DNA of 64,000 nucleotides from Streptomyces cavernae. Its GTDB lineage: Bacteria; Actinomycetota; Actinomycetes; Streptomycetales; Streptomycetaceae. The notes under the pieces are model-generated. The model was given only the letters and a program-made list of their open reading frames with translations. It ran no database searches and was not told where the DNA came from. This document shows positions 37,274-44,627 of the stretch, one piece after another (the stretch's first letter is position 1; every line of letters starts with the position of its first letter). A program made the position numbers and the translations under genes. Location: NCBI RefSeq assembly GCF_004023625.1, contig NZ_RPDJ01000042.1:1-64000 (forward strand). Direction: 5' to 3'.

Positions 37274-38167
37274 ATGGCCACGATGGATCTACGCACCGAG
37301 ATCCGGGAGTTTCTCAGCTCGCGTCGCGCCCGCATCACACCCGAGCAGGCGGGCCTGCCCGCATACGGCGGCAACCGTCGGGTCAAAGGTCTGCGCCGCG
37401 AGGAGGTAGCGCTACTGGCGGGGGTGTCAGTCGACTACTACGTGCGCATGGAGCGCGGCAGCCTCGCCGGTGCCTCCGACGGCGTGCTCGACGCGTTGGC
37501 CTCTGCCTTGCAACTCGACGAGGCCGAGCGCGACCACCTGTTCCACCTCGCGCGCCAATCCAGGGCGCCCAGCGGCCCACGCCGGCGCAGGTCTGCCGTG
37601 ACGGTGCGCTCGACACTACAACAGGTGCTCGACGCGATCTCTGATGCGCCGGCCTGGATCTGTAACGGCCGTTATGACGTGCTCGCCATGAATCAACTCG
37701 CCCGCGCGCTGTTTTCACCGGTGCTGGCCCACCCGCGACGGCCAGCGAACACAGCGCGGTTCGTCTATCTCAACCCCGCGGCAGCCAGAGATTTCTTTGT
37801 CGACTACGACCAAGTTGCCGGTGACGCGGCCGCGAAGCTACGCATGGAAGCCGGCCGCAATCCGCACGACGAGGAGCTGATCGCCCTGGTCGGCGAACTG
37901 TCAACGTGCAGTGAGCTATTCCGGCAGCGGTGGGCATCTCAGGACGTGCGGCTGCACCGGTCCGGACGCAAGCGGGTGCACCATCCGATCGTGGGCCGGC
38001 TCGACTTGGACGTCGAGTCCCTGGAACTGCCCGCCGAACCCGGCCTGCACCTCAACGTCTACACCGCACCCGCGGGCACGCCGACCGCTGACAATTTGGC
38101 GCTCCTGGCGTCGTGGGCGGCCACCCAACAGACGCTGGCAACCGAGCTCGAAGCACACAACGGATAG
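37274..38167 (+). CDS. XRE-type regulator with MmyB-like ligand domain
   Basis: A 297-residue regulator. HTH region: NRRVKGLRREEVALLAGVSV, then DYYVRMERGS, followed by the MmyB-like PAS-type domain (APAWICNGRYDVLAMNQLAR, then FVYLNPAARD-like FVYLNPAAARDFF). MmyB-like domains are thought to bind fatty-acid or other small ligands. In most genomes such regulators are divergent from the dehydrogenase they control; here the two are co-directional, perhaps one transcript. Confidence 0.9.
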   Translation: MATMDLRTEIREFLSSRRARITPEQAGLPAYGGNRRVKGLRREEVALLAGVSVDYYVRMERGSLAGASDGVLDALASALQLDEAERDHLFHLARQSRAPSGPRRRRSAVTVRSTLQQVLDAISDAPAWICNGRYDVLAMNQLARALFSPVLAHPRRPANTARFVYLNPAAARDFFVDYDQVAGDAAAKLRMEAGRNPHDEELIALVGELSTCSELFRQRWASQDVRLHRSGRKRVHHPIVGRLDLDVESLELPAEPGLHLNVYTAPAGTPTADNLALLASWAATQQTLATELEAHNG

Positions 38168-38189
38168 TCCAACCCCTTCAGCCGTACTA

Positions 38190-38326
38190 GGGTCCGTCTC
38201 CCCGACCAGCGCGGGCAGACCGCACCGCTCGGCCAGCCGCACCACCAGCCCCAGCCCGCCGTACACCATCAGGTTCGGATCATCGAACGCGGATGAGACC
38301 GCCGCCGCGGCATGGGAAGATTGCAT
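38190..38326 (-). pseudogene. IS1380-family transposase, N-terminal remnant
   Basis: The minus strand reads MQSSHAAAAVSSAFDDPNLM, then YGGLGLVVRLAERCGLPALV, the usual first 45 residues of actinomycete IS1380 transposases. After that similarity ends abruptly near 38190, within 25 bp of the MmyB gene stop. The rest of the transposase is gone. Upstream of it sits an end-like sequence shared with the far side of the 300-bp repeat. Confidence 0.75.
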
Positions 38327-38362
38327 ATCGGAAGTGCCTTGCCGATCATGCCTGATGCGGTC

Positions 38363-38662
38363 TTAGGGCTTGCCGGGAAATAACTTGCGTGCTCCAGGTC
38401 TTGACACCGCAGCTCAGGAGCGATGCTCGCCGACGAATTATTTATCGGCGAGCCCTTAGGGGTCCTTTCACTATGCCGGCCCGGGTCGCGTGGTCTGGCA
38501 CCGCTCCCCCAAGCTCTCGGCTGCGCTCGAGCAGGGGGCACCCCCATCGCCGCGTTGCCAAAAGGTCCTAGTAGCTCCGCTACGAGGACCTTCCGGCGCC
38601 TTGCGATGCACGGCACCAGACCACGCGACCTGATCGGGCGCTCATAGTGAAAGGGCCCCTTA
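38363..38662. repeat. 300-bp MITE-like repeat, copy 2
   Basis: Same length and orientation as copy 1 at 1021, with only a few differences (for example GGGGTCC for CGGGTCC near 38460 and GGGCCCC for GGACCCC at the right end). It retains the inner terminal inverted repeats and hairpins. It is flanked by 12-bp inverted words, GAAGTGCCTTGC at 38331-38342 and GCAAGGCACTTC at 38687-38698, that look like IS1380-type ends. Confidence 0.85.
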
Positions 38663-38710
38663 GAGAAACCCCATCATCGGAAGGTCGCAAGGCACTTCTT
38701 CGTTTCTGGG

Positions 38711-38750
38711 TGAGCCATCCACGGGCATCAAGCCGGTGGATCCTGGCTCA
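38711..38750. terminator. bulged hairpin
   Basis: TGAGCCA-TCCAC pairs with GTGGA-(TCC)-TGGCTCA: 12 bp with a 3-base bulge. It lies just downstream of the minus-strand fragments at 38763-39063 and may be their terminator. Confidence 0.45.
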
Positions 38751-38762
38751 GTAATCGCGAGA

Positions 38763-39063
38763 TTATGCGCTAGGAGGCCCTGCATTCGCAGCACCAGACG
38801 ATGCAGGGGCAGCGACTTCGGGGAGCGCAAAATTTGATCCGCTCACGCCTGACCATCCGCGCAGATCCTGATCCAGAATGTCGTCAAGCCTATTCAAGAT
38901 ATCGGCTGCGATTAGCTGCCCCAGCATCGGTGGCATCATCTCCCTTGTAGCGCGGCCACCATCGCCCTGTGGAGTCGGTGGCTTCGACCTTTCGCACCGT
39001 GGCGATCAGCTCTTGTGGGCCGCGGGTACGGAGAGCTGTGAAGACCTCTGACCACGTGGCCAT
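38763..39063 (-). pseudogene. two overlapping fragments of an unrecognised gene
   Basis: One frame reads MATWSEVFTALRTRGPQELI, then VRKVEATDSTGRWWPRYKGD (start 39063, stop 38890). A second frame starting at 38939 overlaps its end by 50 bp and reads MMPPMLGQLIAADILNRLDD, then DQDLRGWSGVSGSNFALPEV, stop 38763. Both have protein-like composition. They may be one gene broken by a frameshift near 38930, or two small coupled genes. I recognise no family. Confidence 0.35.
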
Positions 39064-39189
39064 GCCGTACTCGGTGACCAGCCGCGACGAGGACGGCAAT
39101 CCGGGGAGGGCAACCGGCCCCCCACCGGGAATGCCATACAGGGGGCCTTCTAGTACTCCAGCTGTAGATCGTGATCTTCATGGCCTGTC

Positions 39190-40179
39190 TCAGCGGTGCA
39201 GGGCTTCGCCTCTGGCTGTTCTGGCGTAGAGCACGATTCGTCCTGTTCGGTGGGGCGCTACGAGGCCGGCTTGGGCGAGCTTGTGCAGCTGTGCGGATAC
39301 ACCGCCAGGGGCCAGTCCGGTTCGGTTGGCGAGCTCCAGGGTGCTGGCTGGGGTTTCAAGGAGGTTGAGGAGCATGGCTCGGGTGGCGCCGAGCACTGGG
39401 GCCAAGTCGGCGGTGTCGGCGCGTGATTCCCACAGGGTTCCGATGCCACGGACGGGGTAGCGGATCACGGGGACCCAAGGCGCCGATGTCTTGACGTAGA
39501 GCGTTGGCCACGCGAACGCCGACGGTACCAGGACCAAGCCGCGCCCCTCTAGTGAGCGACGCGGATCGAGAAGGTCTGCCTGTCGGTTGGCGATCCGTAG
39601 AGTTCCGGTGGCCTGATCGAAGGCGAGGTCGGCGTGAATGTCGGCAAACATCGCGGCAGGTCCGCGCTCAGTCAGGGAGCGAGCCCGGTGGTGGATATCG
39701 GACTCGAGCAGGGCTCGGATCCTCGGCCAGGTCGGAGCCAGGGTGCGCTGCCAGTACCGACGTAGGTCACCAACGATCGTTTCCATTTCGCGTCGGGGCG
39801 CGCGCAGCATCGGTGCCAAGCTGGCCGGCAGGTCGCCACCGAAGACTGCGGCCAGGTCACGGCGGACGACATCGGACGGGGTGCGGCGCACCTGGTCGAG
39901 TTCGTCGTCGAGCGCAGCCAGGGGTGAGAGCGGGGTGGGCGCAAGGAACCCGGGAAGGTGGCTCGGGGGTCCGGCGGTGAGGTCGCGCGCTGCGGCCGTC
40001 CCAGGTCTGGTGAGGAGCGGGTCGTGGCGGTGATCGGACAGCCATGGCATGTGGATCGCGTGGCTTGCCGGCTGGGTCAGTGTCCTGATGGATGCCAGCA
40101 GCTCCCAGGCTGGCGAGACGGCCCAGCGTAGTTGGCTCAGATCAGCCGTACCCAAGGACAGGGTGAGCGTGGGCGTCAT
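39190..40179 (-). CDS. ArsR-type winged-helix regulator with DUF5937-like domain
   Basis: A 329-residue protein. Most of it is a DUF5937-like N-terminal region (LSQLRWAVSPAWELLASIRT and WQRTLAPTWPRIRALLESDI); the C-terminus is an ArsR HTH: VLGATRAMLLNLLETPASTL, then LAPGGVSAQLHKLAQAGLVA. This class typically represses an adjacent exporter; an MFS gene is divergent 37 bp away, with an inverted repeat in between. Start at 40179 (GAGTGA upstream) or 40185. The stop lies 12 bp from the IS701-type left end. Confidence 0.88.
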   Translation of the reverse strand: MTPTLTLSLGTADLSQLRWAVSPAWELLASIRTLTQPASHAIHMPWLSDHRHDPLLTRPGTAAARDLTAGPPSHLPGFLAPTPLSPLAALDDELDQVRRTPSDVVRRDLAAVFGGDLPASLAPMLRAPRREMETIVGDLRRYWQRTLAPTWPRIRALLESDIHHRARSLTERGPAAMFADIHADLAFDQATGTLRIANRQADLLDPRRSLEGRGLVLVPSAFAWPTLYVKTSAPWVPVIRYPVRGIGTLWESRADTADLAPVLGATRAMLLNLLETPASTLELANRTGLAPGGVSAQLHKLAQAGLVAPHRTGRIVLYARTARGEALHR

Positions 40180-40184
40180 GAGCA

Positions 40185-40202
40185 TTCACTCTAACGTGAA
40201 TC
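40185..40202. promoter_or_regulatory. inverted repeat between arsR-type and MFS genes
   Basis: ATTCAC and GTGAAT separated by six bases (TCTAAC), centred in the 37-bp gap of the divergent pair. It is the natural operator for the ArsR-type protein. Confidence 0.5.
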
Positions 40203-40216
40203 CATTGAGAAGCGTG

Positions 40217-41485
40217 ATGAGTTCCCGGACGCTGCCTGCCATGACTGAGACCATCGCGACGGAACCGGCAACCGCTCCACGGGAGCGCACTCGGTATCTC
40301 ACGGCGTCCGGGGTTGCGTTGTGGGGTGCCCAGATCGGTCAGGCGGCCGTTCCGTTGACGGCGGTCACCGTGCTGCACGCGGGGGCAGAAGGGACGTCGC
40401 TGTTGCAGACCGCGCTGACGTTGCCCTTCGTGATCCTTGGATTGCCGGTCGGCGCGTGGCTGGACCGGGTGCGGCGCCGTCCGGTCATGATCGGCGCGGA
40501 CTTGGTGCGGGCGGCCGCGCTGATCACCGTGCCTGTTGCTGCGTGGTTCTGGCGTTTGACGATGACCCACCTGCTGGCAGTCGTGGTGGTTCAGGGCGTG
40601 GCGACGGTGTTCTTCGACCTGGGCGCCCAGAGCTTCGTCAAGGATCTGGCTCCTGGTGCCCTGCTCGCGCGCACCAACGCGCGCTTGGCCACGATCACCC
40701 AGGCAGCAGTCATCGCAGGTCCACCGTTGGCCGGGTGGGCGGCCGGACTGCTGGCCGCACCCATGGTGCTGCTCGTCATGGCCGCGGGATACCTGTGGTC
40801 CGCGGGGTGGTTGTCCACACTCACCACGCGCGAGCGTCCGGCCAGTGATGCCCCTCGACGGCATCTACTACACGAGATCGGCGAGGGCGTCGGGTTCGTC
40901 GCCCGCCAGCCTGTCCTACGCACCGTGGTGATCGCCGGCTCCATGGTCAACATTGGCATCGCCGGAGTGATGACGCTGCTCCCAGTGCTCGTACTGACCG
41001 AGCTCGGATGGAGTGAGGGGAATCTAGGGATATTCCTCGGCGCTGGAGGTGTCGGCGGCCTGATTGGCGCCATGACAGCCGTCAGGCTGGCCGACAAGCT
41101 CGGCGCAGGTCGAGCGGTCCTGCTCGTCGGGATCGCGGTCGCACCACTGGCTATCGCCATCCCTCTGCTCGGCCAACCTGTGCCCGGCTCCCTTGCAGCT
41201 GTCGGGTGGGCGCTGGTCATGCTCAAAGTCGGCTTCGACTCCGTCCTGATGATGACTTTCCGGCAGCAAGTCACCCCTGCCAGCCTCATGGCCCGTGTCA
41301 ACGGCACCATGCGTGTGCTCTTCACCGGCGCTGTCGCGCTTGGCGCCGCAACAGCTGGTGCTCTGGCTACGGCCAGCGGTATCCGGTGGGCCCTGGGAGC
41401 CTCGGCCTCGTTCCTGGCCTGTGTGTGGATCCCGATCGCGCTGTCGCCGGTTCGGCGAATGACCACCCTCGGAACTAACCCGTGA
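40217..41485 (+). CDS. MFS transporter, probable drug exporter
   Basis: A 422-residue major-facilitator protein with about 12 membrane helices. Between helices 2 and 3 lies PVGAWLDRVRRRPVMIGADL, the MFS motif A (G-x-L-x-D-R-x-x-R-R). It resembles the MMR/enterobactin-exporter-like branch. Divergent ArsR-type repressor suggests inducible export of a toxic compound; the compound is unknown. I chose ATG 40217 (GAGAAG upstream); ATG 40241 is an alternative. Right after the stop the sequence passes into IS701 remnants. Confidence 0.88.
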   Translation: MSSRTLPAMTETIATEPATAPRERTRYLTASGVALWGAQIGQAAVPLTAVTVLHAGAEGTSLLQTALTLPFVILGLPVGAWLDRVRRRPVMIGADLVRAAALITVPVAAWFWRLTMTHLLAVVVVQGVATVFFDLGAQSFVKDLAPGALLARTNARLATITQAAVIAGPPLAGWAAGLLAAPMVLLVMAAGYLWSAGWLSTLTTRERPASDAPRRHLLHEIGEGVGFVARQPVLRTVVIAGSMVNIGIAGVMTLLPVLVLTELGWSEGNLGIFLGAGGVGGLIGAMTAVRLADKLGAGRAVLLVGIAVAPLAIAIPLLGQPVPGSLAAVGWALVMLKVGFDSVLMMTFRQQVTPASLMARVNGTMRVLFTGAVALGAATAGALATASGIRWALGASASFLACVWIPIALSPVRRMTTLGTNP

Positions 41486-41538
41486 CCCAGCCGCGTCGGG
41501 GCGCGATCGCAGGCGTGATGACCCTCGTCGCCCTCGCC

Positions 41539-41657
41539 TGGCGCGTCCACGACGTTACACACCGGCTCGGCTGGTCGGCCTGGCGGCGTCGTCACCAGGC
41601 ACGATCACGCACCAGCCACTACCAGCGACAAGCCTCAGCCGGCCATGAAGATCACGA
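41539..41657 (+). pseudogene. IS701-family transposase, C-terminal fragment
   Basis: The plus strand reads VHDVTHRLGWSAWRRRHQAR, then SRTSHYQRQASAGHED, close to the C-terminus of the other transposase in this segment (VHDAAHRLGWSDWRRRHQAR). It is followed by GAAGATCACGAT, the start of a right-hand end, which breaks off into a left-hand end at 41659. It is a scar of an earlier copy. Confidence 0.8.
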
Positions 41658-41658
41658 T

Positions 41659-41683
41659 TACTCCAGCTGTAGATCGTGATCTT
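41659..41683. repeat. internal copy of the IS701-type terminal repeat
   Basis: TACTCCAGCTGTAGATCGTG then ATCTT, matching the element ends at 39153 and (inverted) 43333. Together with the preceding GAAGATCACGA it forms a head-to-head junction. Confidence 0.75.
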
Positions 41684-41750
41684 CGTTGTTGCGTGTCATC
41701 GATTCCTTGAGCGGTTAAGGTCCGGATGCAACGCGACGAAGGGGAGCACC

Positions 41751-41894
41751 GTGGCCAAGATCAACGTCAGTCTCGATGCTGAGCTGGTAGTAAGGGACTA
41801 CATCGCCCGCGGCCATCGCACGGAGGCACGCGCCGAGCTCAGGGACCAGAGTTTGCACGAGGTCGAGATCAAGCCGCAGGATCCGCAGGGCTGA
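41751..41894 (+). CDS. small antitoxin-like protein, possibly internally deleted
   Basis: A 47-residue frame starting GTG after GAAGGGGAGC: VAKINVSLDAELV, then VRDYIARGHRTEARAELRDQ. The opening strand resembles ribbon-helix-helix antitoxins, which then have a 20-30 residue helical part; here that part seems missing and a C-terminal VRDYIARGHRTEAR-type tail follows directly. I therefore suspect an in-frame deletion. No toxin gene is adjacent. Confidence 0.35.
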   Translation: MAKINVSLDAELVVRDYIARGHRTEARAELRDQSLHEVEIKPQDPQG

Positions 41895-41942
41895 TCATTC
41901 AGCGCGCTTGAGGTCATCACATTTGACTGGCACGCTCAAGGT

Positions 41943-43278
41943 TCAATGGCACGGGACATTCATGTCCGGGATGCGGCTTGCCGCCGGTAATGACTGGTGC
42001 GGGACCGGGCTTGATGGCGGCGTCGCCAGTCGGACCAGCCGAGCCGGTGGGCTGCGTCGTGGACCGGCTGGACGACGAGTCTGATGAACAGGCGCTGGAT
42101 CTCGTTGCAGGACAGCAAGACCAGGTCGGTCGGTCCGGGATGGCGGGTGTGTTCGTCGGCACGAACGACGGCGAGGAAGGCGTGGGCGAGCATGGCGAGG
42201 GTGACCCAGCGGCTCCAGGAGGGGTAGCAGCGGACTTGGTGCTCGTCGAGTCCGGCCAGCCCCTTCCCTGTCTGGAAGGTCTCTTCCACCCGCCATCTGG
42301 ATCCGGCGACCCGCAGCATCTCGGTCAGCGGCACCGGCCGGGGCAGAGAAGCAGCGGTAGTAGGCGAGTTCGCCGGTGGCACGGTTGCGGCGGATCAGCA
42401 GTTGGTGGTGGCCCGGGCCGGGGTCGGCCAGGTCGATGACCGCCCAGTCGTAGAAGCGGTGCCCCTTCGCGCCGCGTCCGGCCGAGCGCTTCTGCCAGGC
42501 CCGTTTCGGCAGCTTCGTTGCCAGGGCATCCGCGCGGAACTTCCCCGCGCCGGTGGAGACTTCGGCCGAGCAGGCCACCGCGAGGGCATAGCCGATGCTG
42601 CGCTCCTGCAGAGCCGTGCGGAGTTTTGGGTTGCCGCCGTAGACCTCGTCCCCGGTGACCCAGTCGACGTGGTGACCGGCATCCAGGAACCGCTCGATCA
42701 TCGTGCGGGCCAGTTCCGGCTTGGTCGCGAAGGCGGTGTCCTCGCCGAGCCCTGCGGCCTGGCAGCGGTCCGGGTCGCTCGTCCAGGAGCGCGGGATATA
42801 CAGCTCCCGGTCCACCGCCGCGTGTCCGCGCGCGCCCGCGTAGACGAGGTAGACCGCGACCTGGGAGTTCTCGATCCTGCCGGCGGTGCCGGTGTACTGG
42901 CGCTGGACGGCGACGGTGTGGGTGCCTTTCTTCACGTCGCCGGTCTCGTCGACGACCAGCACCGCGGCCTCGTCGTTCAGGTGCTCGACGACGTATTCGC
43001 GCACGTCGTCCCGGACGGCATCGGCGTCCCAGACGGCCCGGGACAGCAGATGCTGCATGCCGTGCGGGCTGGCCTCTCCGGGCCCACTCCGCGATGGTCC
43101 AGCAGTTTTTGCGAGGCAGGTCCGACAGCAGTCCCAGTACCAACCGCCCGGCCCGCAGACGGGGTTCGTACCGGGCGAAGCGGCTCGCGATCCGTCCCAT
43201 GGCCACCTCGAACGCCTCCCGCCAACGGGCGGGATCTATGCTGTGACCTGCGGCCACCGTCTCGTCGTTTGTCCACAC
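41943..43278 (-). pseudogene. IS701-family transposase with two frameshifts
   Basis: Three frames compose one transposase of about 440 residues: MWTNDETVAAGHSIDPARWR (from 43278), then from about 43075 MQHLLSRAVWDADAVRDDVR and VLVVDETGDVKKGTHTVAVQ with the catalytic Asp, and from about 42345 VPLTEMLRVAGSRWRVEETF to the end. The first shift fits one extra C in GGGCCCGG near 43078, the second one extra C in GCCCCGGCC near 42345. The right end of the IS is intact at 43361; the left end near 41940 is not recognisable. Confidence 0.85.
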
Positions 43279-43332
43279 AACTCACGATGATCAACGGTGG
43301 CCGTACCCGTCCCCGCACCGGCCCTCACCAGC

Positions 43333-43361
43333 AAGATCACGATCTACAGCCGGAGTACTAG
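43333..43361. repeat. right terminal repeat of the IS701-type element
   Basis: AAGATCACGATCTACAGCCG then GAGTACTAG; the inverted counterpart of the end at 39150. The outer four bases are CTAG. Confidence 0.8.
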
Positions 43362-43421
43362 GGGTGGACGGCACCAGGCCCCCTGGTGCTCCTCTTGCTT
43401 GTGCGATCGACGCCGCGCACC

Positions 43422-43544
43422 TCACTTCATGCCAAGCTGGGTGGCCAGTCCATCTCTGACTGTGTCCCAGTCCTCCCGGGTGAGGCTGTAATACACGGAA
43501 TCTCGAAGGTGTCCATCTCGGAGGTGGCCTGATGGTTCGGAACC
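43422..43544 (-). pseudogene. GNAT acetyltransferase C-terminal fragment
   Basis: The minus strand reads GSEPSGHLRDGHLRDSVYYS, then LTREDWDTVRDGLATQLGMK and a stop, the typical last strands of GNAT enzymes (G-F/S-x-x-E-G-x-L-R ... D-x-V-x-Y-x-L-x-R-E-x-W). Nothing upstream continues the domain, so only the tail survives beside the IS end. Confidence 0.55.
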
Positions 43545-43659
43545 GTAGGACGCCGGCGGTGGGGCCGCGCTCAGTGCGGCCTCCACGGCGAGATCGCCGA
43601 TGGGCGTCGTGACCCTATGAGGTGTGGTTCTCAGGCTGGCTTGAGGCATCTGGTTGGCC

Positions 43660-44100
43660 TCAACGGATGATCCCCTGGGTGACGTGCGGCGTCCCGCTAC
43701 ACAGGCCGTTGTCGCTCCAGATGCGGATGGCGTCAACATCATTGGCCCAAGTGCCCTTGCCGCTGAGGGCATAGTCCCCGAGGTTGACCTGCGTATTTGC
43801 CGGGATGCAGAGGTAGCGGCTGTTGGACTGGCTACGGGTGTCGATCAGCCAAACCGAGTCGTCGTTGCGTGTATTGACGACGGAATCCGCCTTGTCCTTC
43901 CGATCGTTCGAAAGGGTCTGAAGGTAGGTGTCCTTGTACTGAACGAGCTTGCTCCCGCTGTCATAGGCGCCGTTGTACAGGCACACATAAGGGTACGAGC
44001 AGTCGCGGTATGACGACGCCTGAGCGGGCGTTGAGAGAGATGCCGCCAGAGCGGCGGCGGTGGCCAGCAACGCCAGTGAACTTGCCAGCTCTTTTCGCAT
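43660..44100 (-). CDS. secreted peptidase-inhibitor-I36-like protein
   Basis: A 146-residue exported protein. A signal peptide (MRKELASSLALLATAAALAA, cut after the PAQA-S site near residue 28) precedes a crystallin-like domain: YRDCSYPYVCLYNGAYDSGS, then YLQTLSNDRKDKADSVVNTR. This pattern is that of the SMPI-type inhibitor family I36, small Streptomyces proteins that inhibit metalloproteases or simply bind ligands. GAAAGG lies ahead of the ATG. It sits near the right end of the first putative integrative element. Confidence 0.8.
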   Translation of the reverse strand: MRKELASSLALLATAAALAASLSTPAQASSYRDCSYPYVCLYNGAYDSGSKLVQYKDTYLQTLSNDRKDKADSVVNTRNDDSVWLIDTRSQSNSRYLCIPANTQVNLGDYALSGKGTWANDVDAIRIWSDNGLCSGTPHVTQGIIR

Positions 44101-44384
44101 ATTCAGCCTTTCGCCCCTTCGGACTGGAGTTCTCCAGGTTTCCTGTAAGGCCCTCGGGCGTCCACGGCTGGCTTGGGGGCGCTCGAAGCGCCAGCTGGGA
44201 GTGTGTTCGTCTGGCCACTCCTTCGTGGTGTCCCCGCGTGCTCTGTTACTGGGACCACTCCCGCGCTCCTGGGGCTGAGCTGACTGGTAGGACGGCCCAC
44301 AGACGGCCCACGGCTCGATGCGGCACTGCCAGTTGGGGATAACACGCTGGTAGAAGCCCTGTAGGGTCGTGGGCTGGTTTCTCT
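44101..44384. other. right-end flank of element 1
   Basis: No gene. A small hairpin (GGCGCT/AGCGCC, 44178-44192) lies downstream of nothing obvious. From 44291 on, GACGGCCCACAGACGGCCC and CACGGCTC followed by GTAGGGTCGTGGG resemble the flank before repeat C (46567 on), supporting a common element end. Confidence 0.5.
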
Positions 44385-44533
44385 GAGCCGGAGAAGACGG
44401 AGGTCTATCTCGCCTCGGTGGCCGGCGCCTGACGGGCCCCTGACCTGCGATCCGGCTGTCGTTGCCTGGCGTCGTCTGTCGTTGTCTGCCGTCTGTAGTA
44501 GTCGGCCGCCTTCGGACGGCCCACAGACGGCCC
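44291..44533. repeat. att-like repeat B with flanking arm repeats (putative hybrid att)
   Basis: Core GAGCCGGAGAAGACGGAGG at 44385-44403 is identical to repeat A and reads EPEKTEVYLASVAGA to a TGA at 44430. The 19-bp word GACGGCCCACAGACGGCCC occurs as an exact direct repeat on both sides, at 44291-44309 and 44515-44533, like integrase arm sites. Confidence 0.65.
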
Positions 44534-44627
44534 GGTGCCCCTGACAGTGAGGGTGCCGCCGGCCGCTGTCGGTCCGGCCGGGCTTGTCGTATGCGGGCGG
44601 AGGCGTATGCCTCCGCCCGCCGGGTGA

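Larger units (their letters stand above)
39149..43361. mobile_element. IS701-ended segment carrying an ArsR/MFS cassette
   Basis: The left edge reads CTAGTACTCCAGCTGTAGAT (39150 on) and the right edge is its inverted form ending GGAGTACTAG (to 43361). Both outer ends are CTAG, which fits the 4-bp target duplication of IS701-type elements. A third, internal copy of the end lies at 41659. Inside are the repressor and exporter genes, two IS701 transposase remnants and a small antitoxin-like frame. I infer either a composite unit or nested insertions. Confidence 0.6.
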
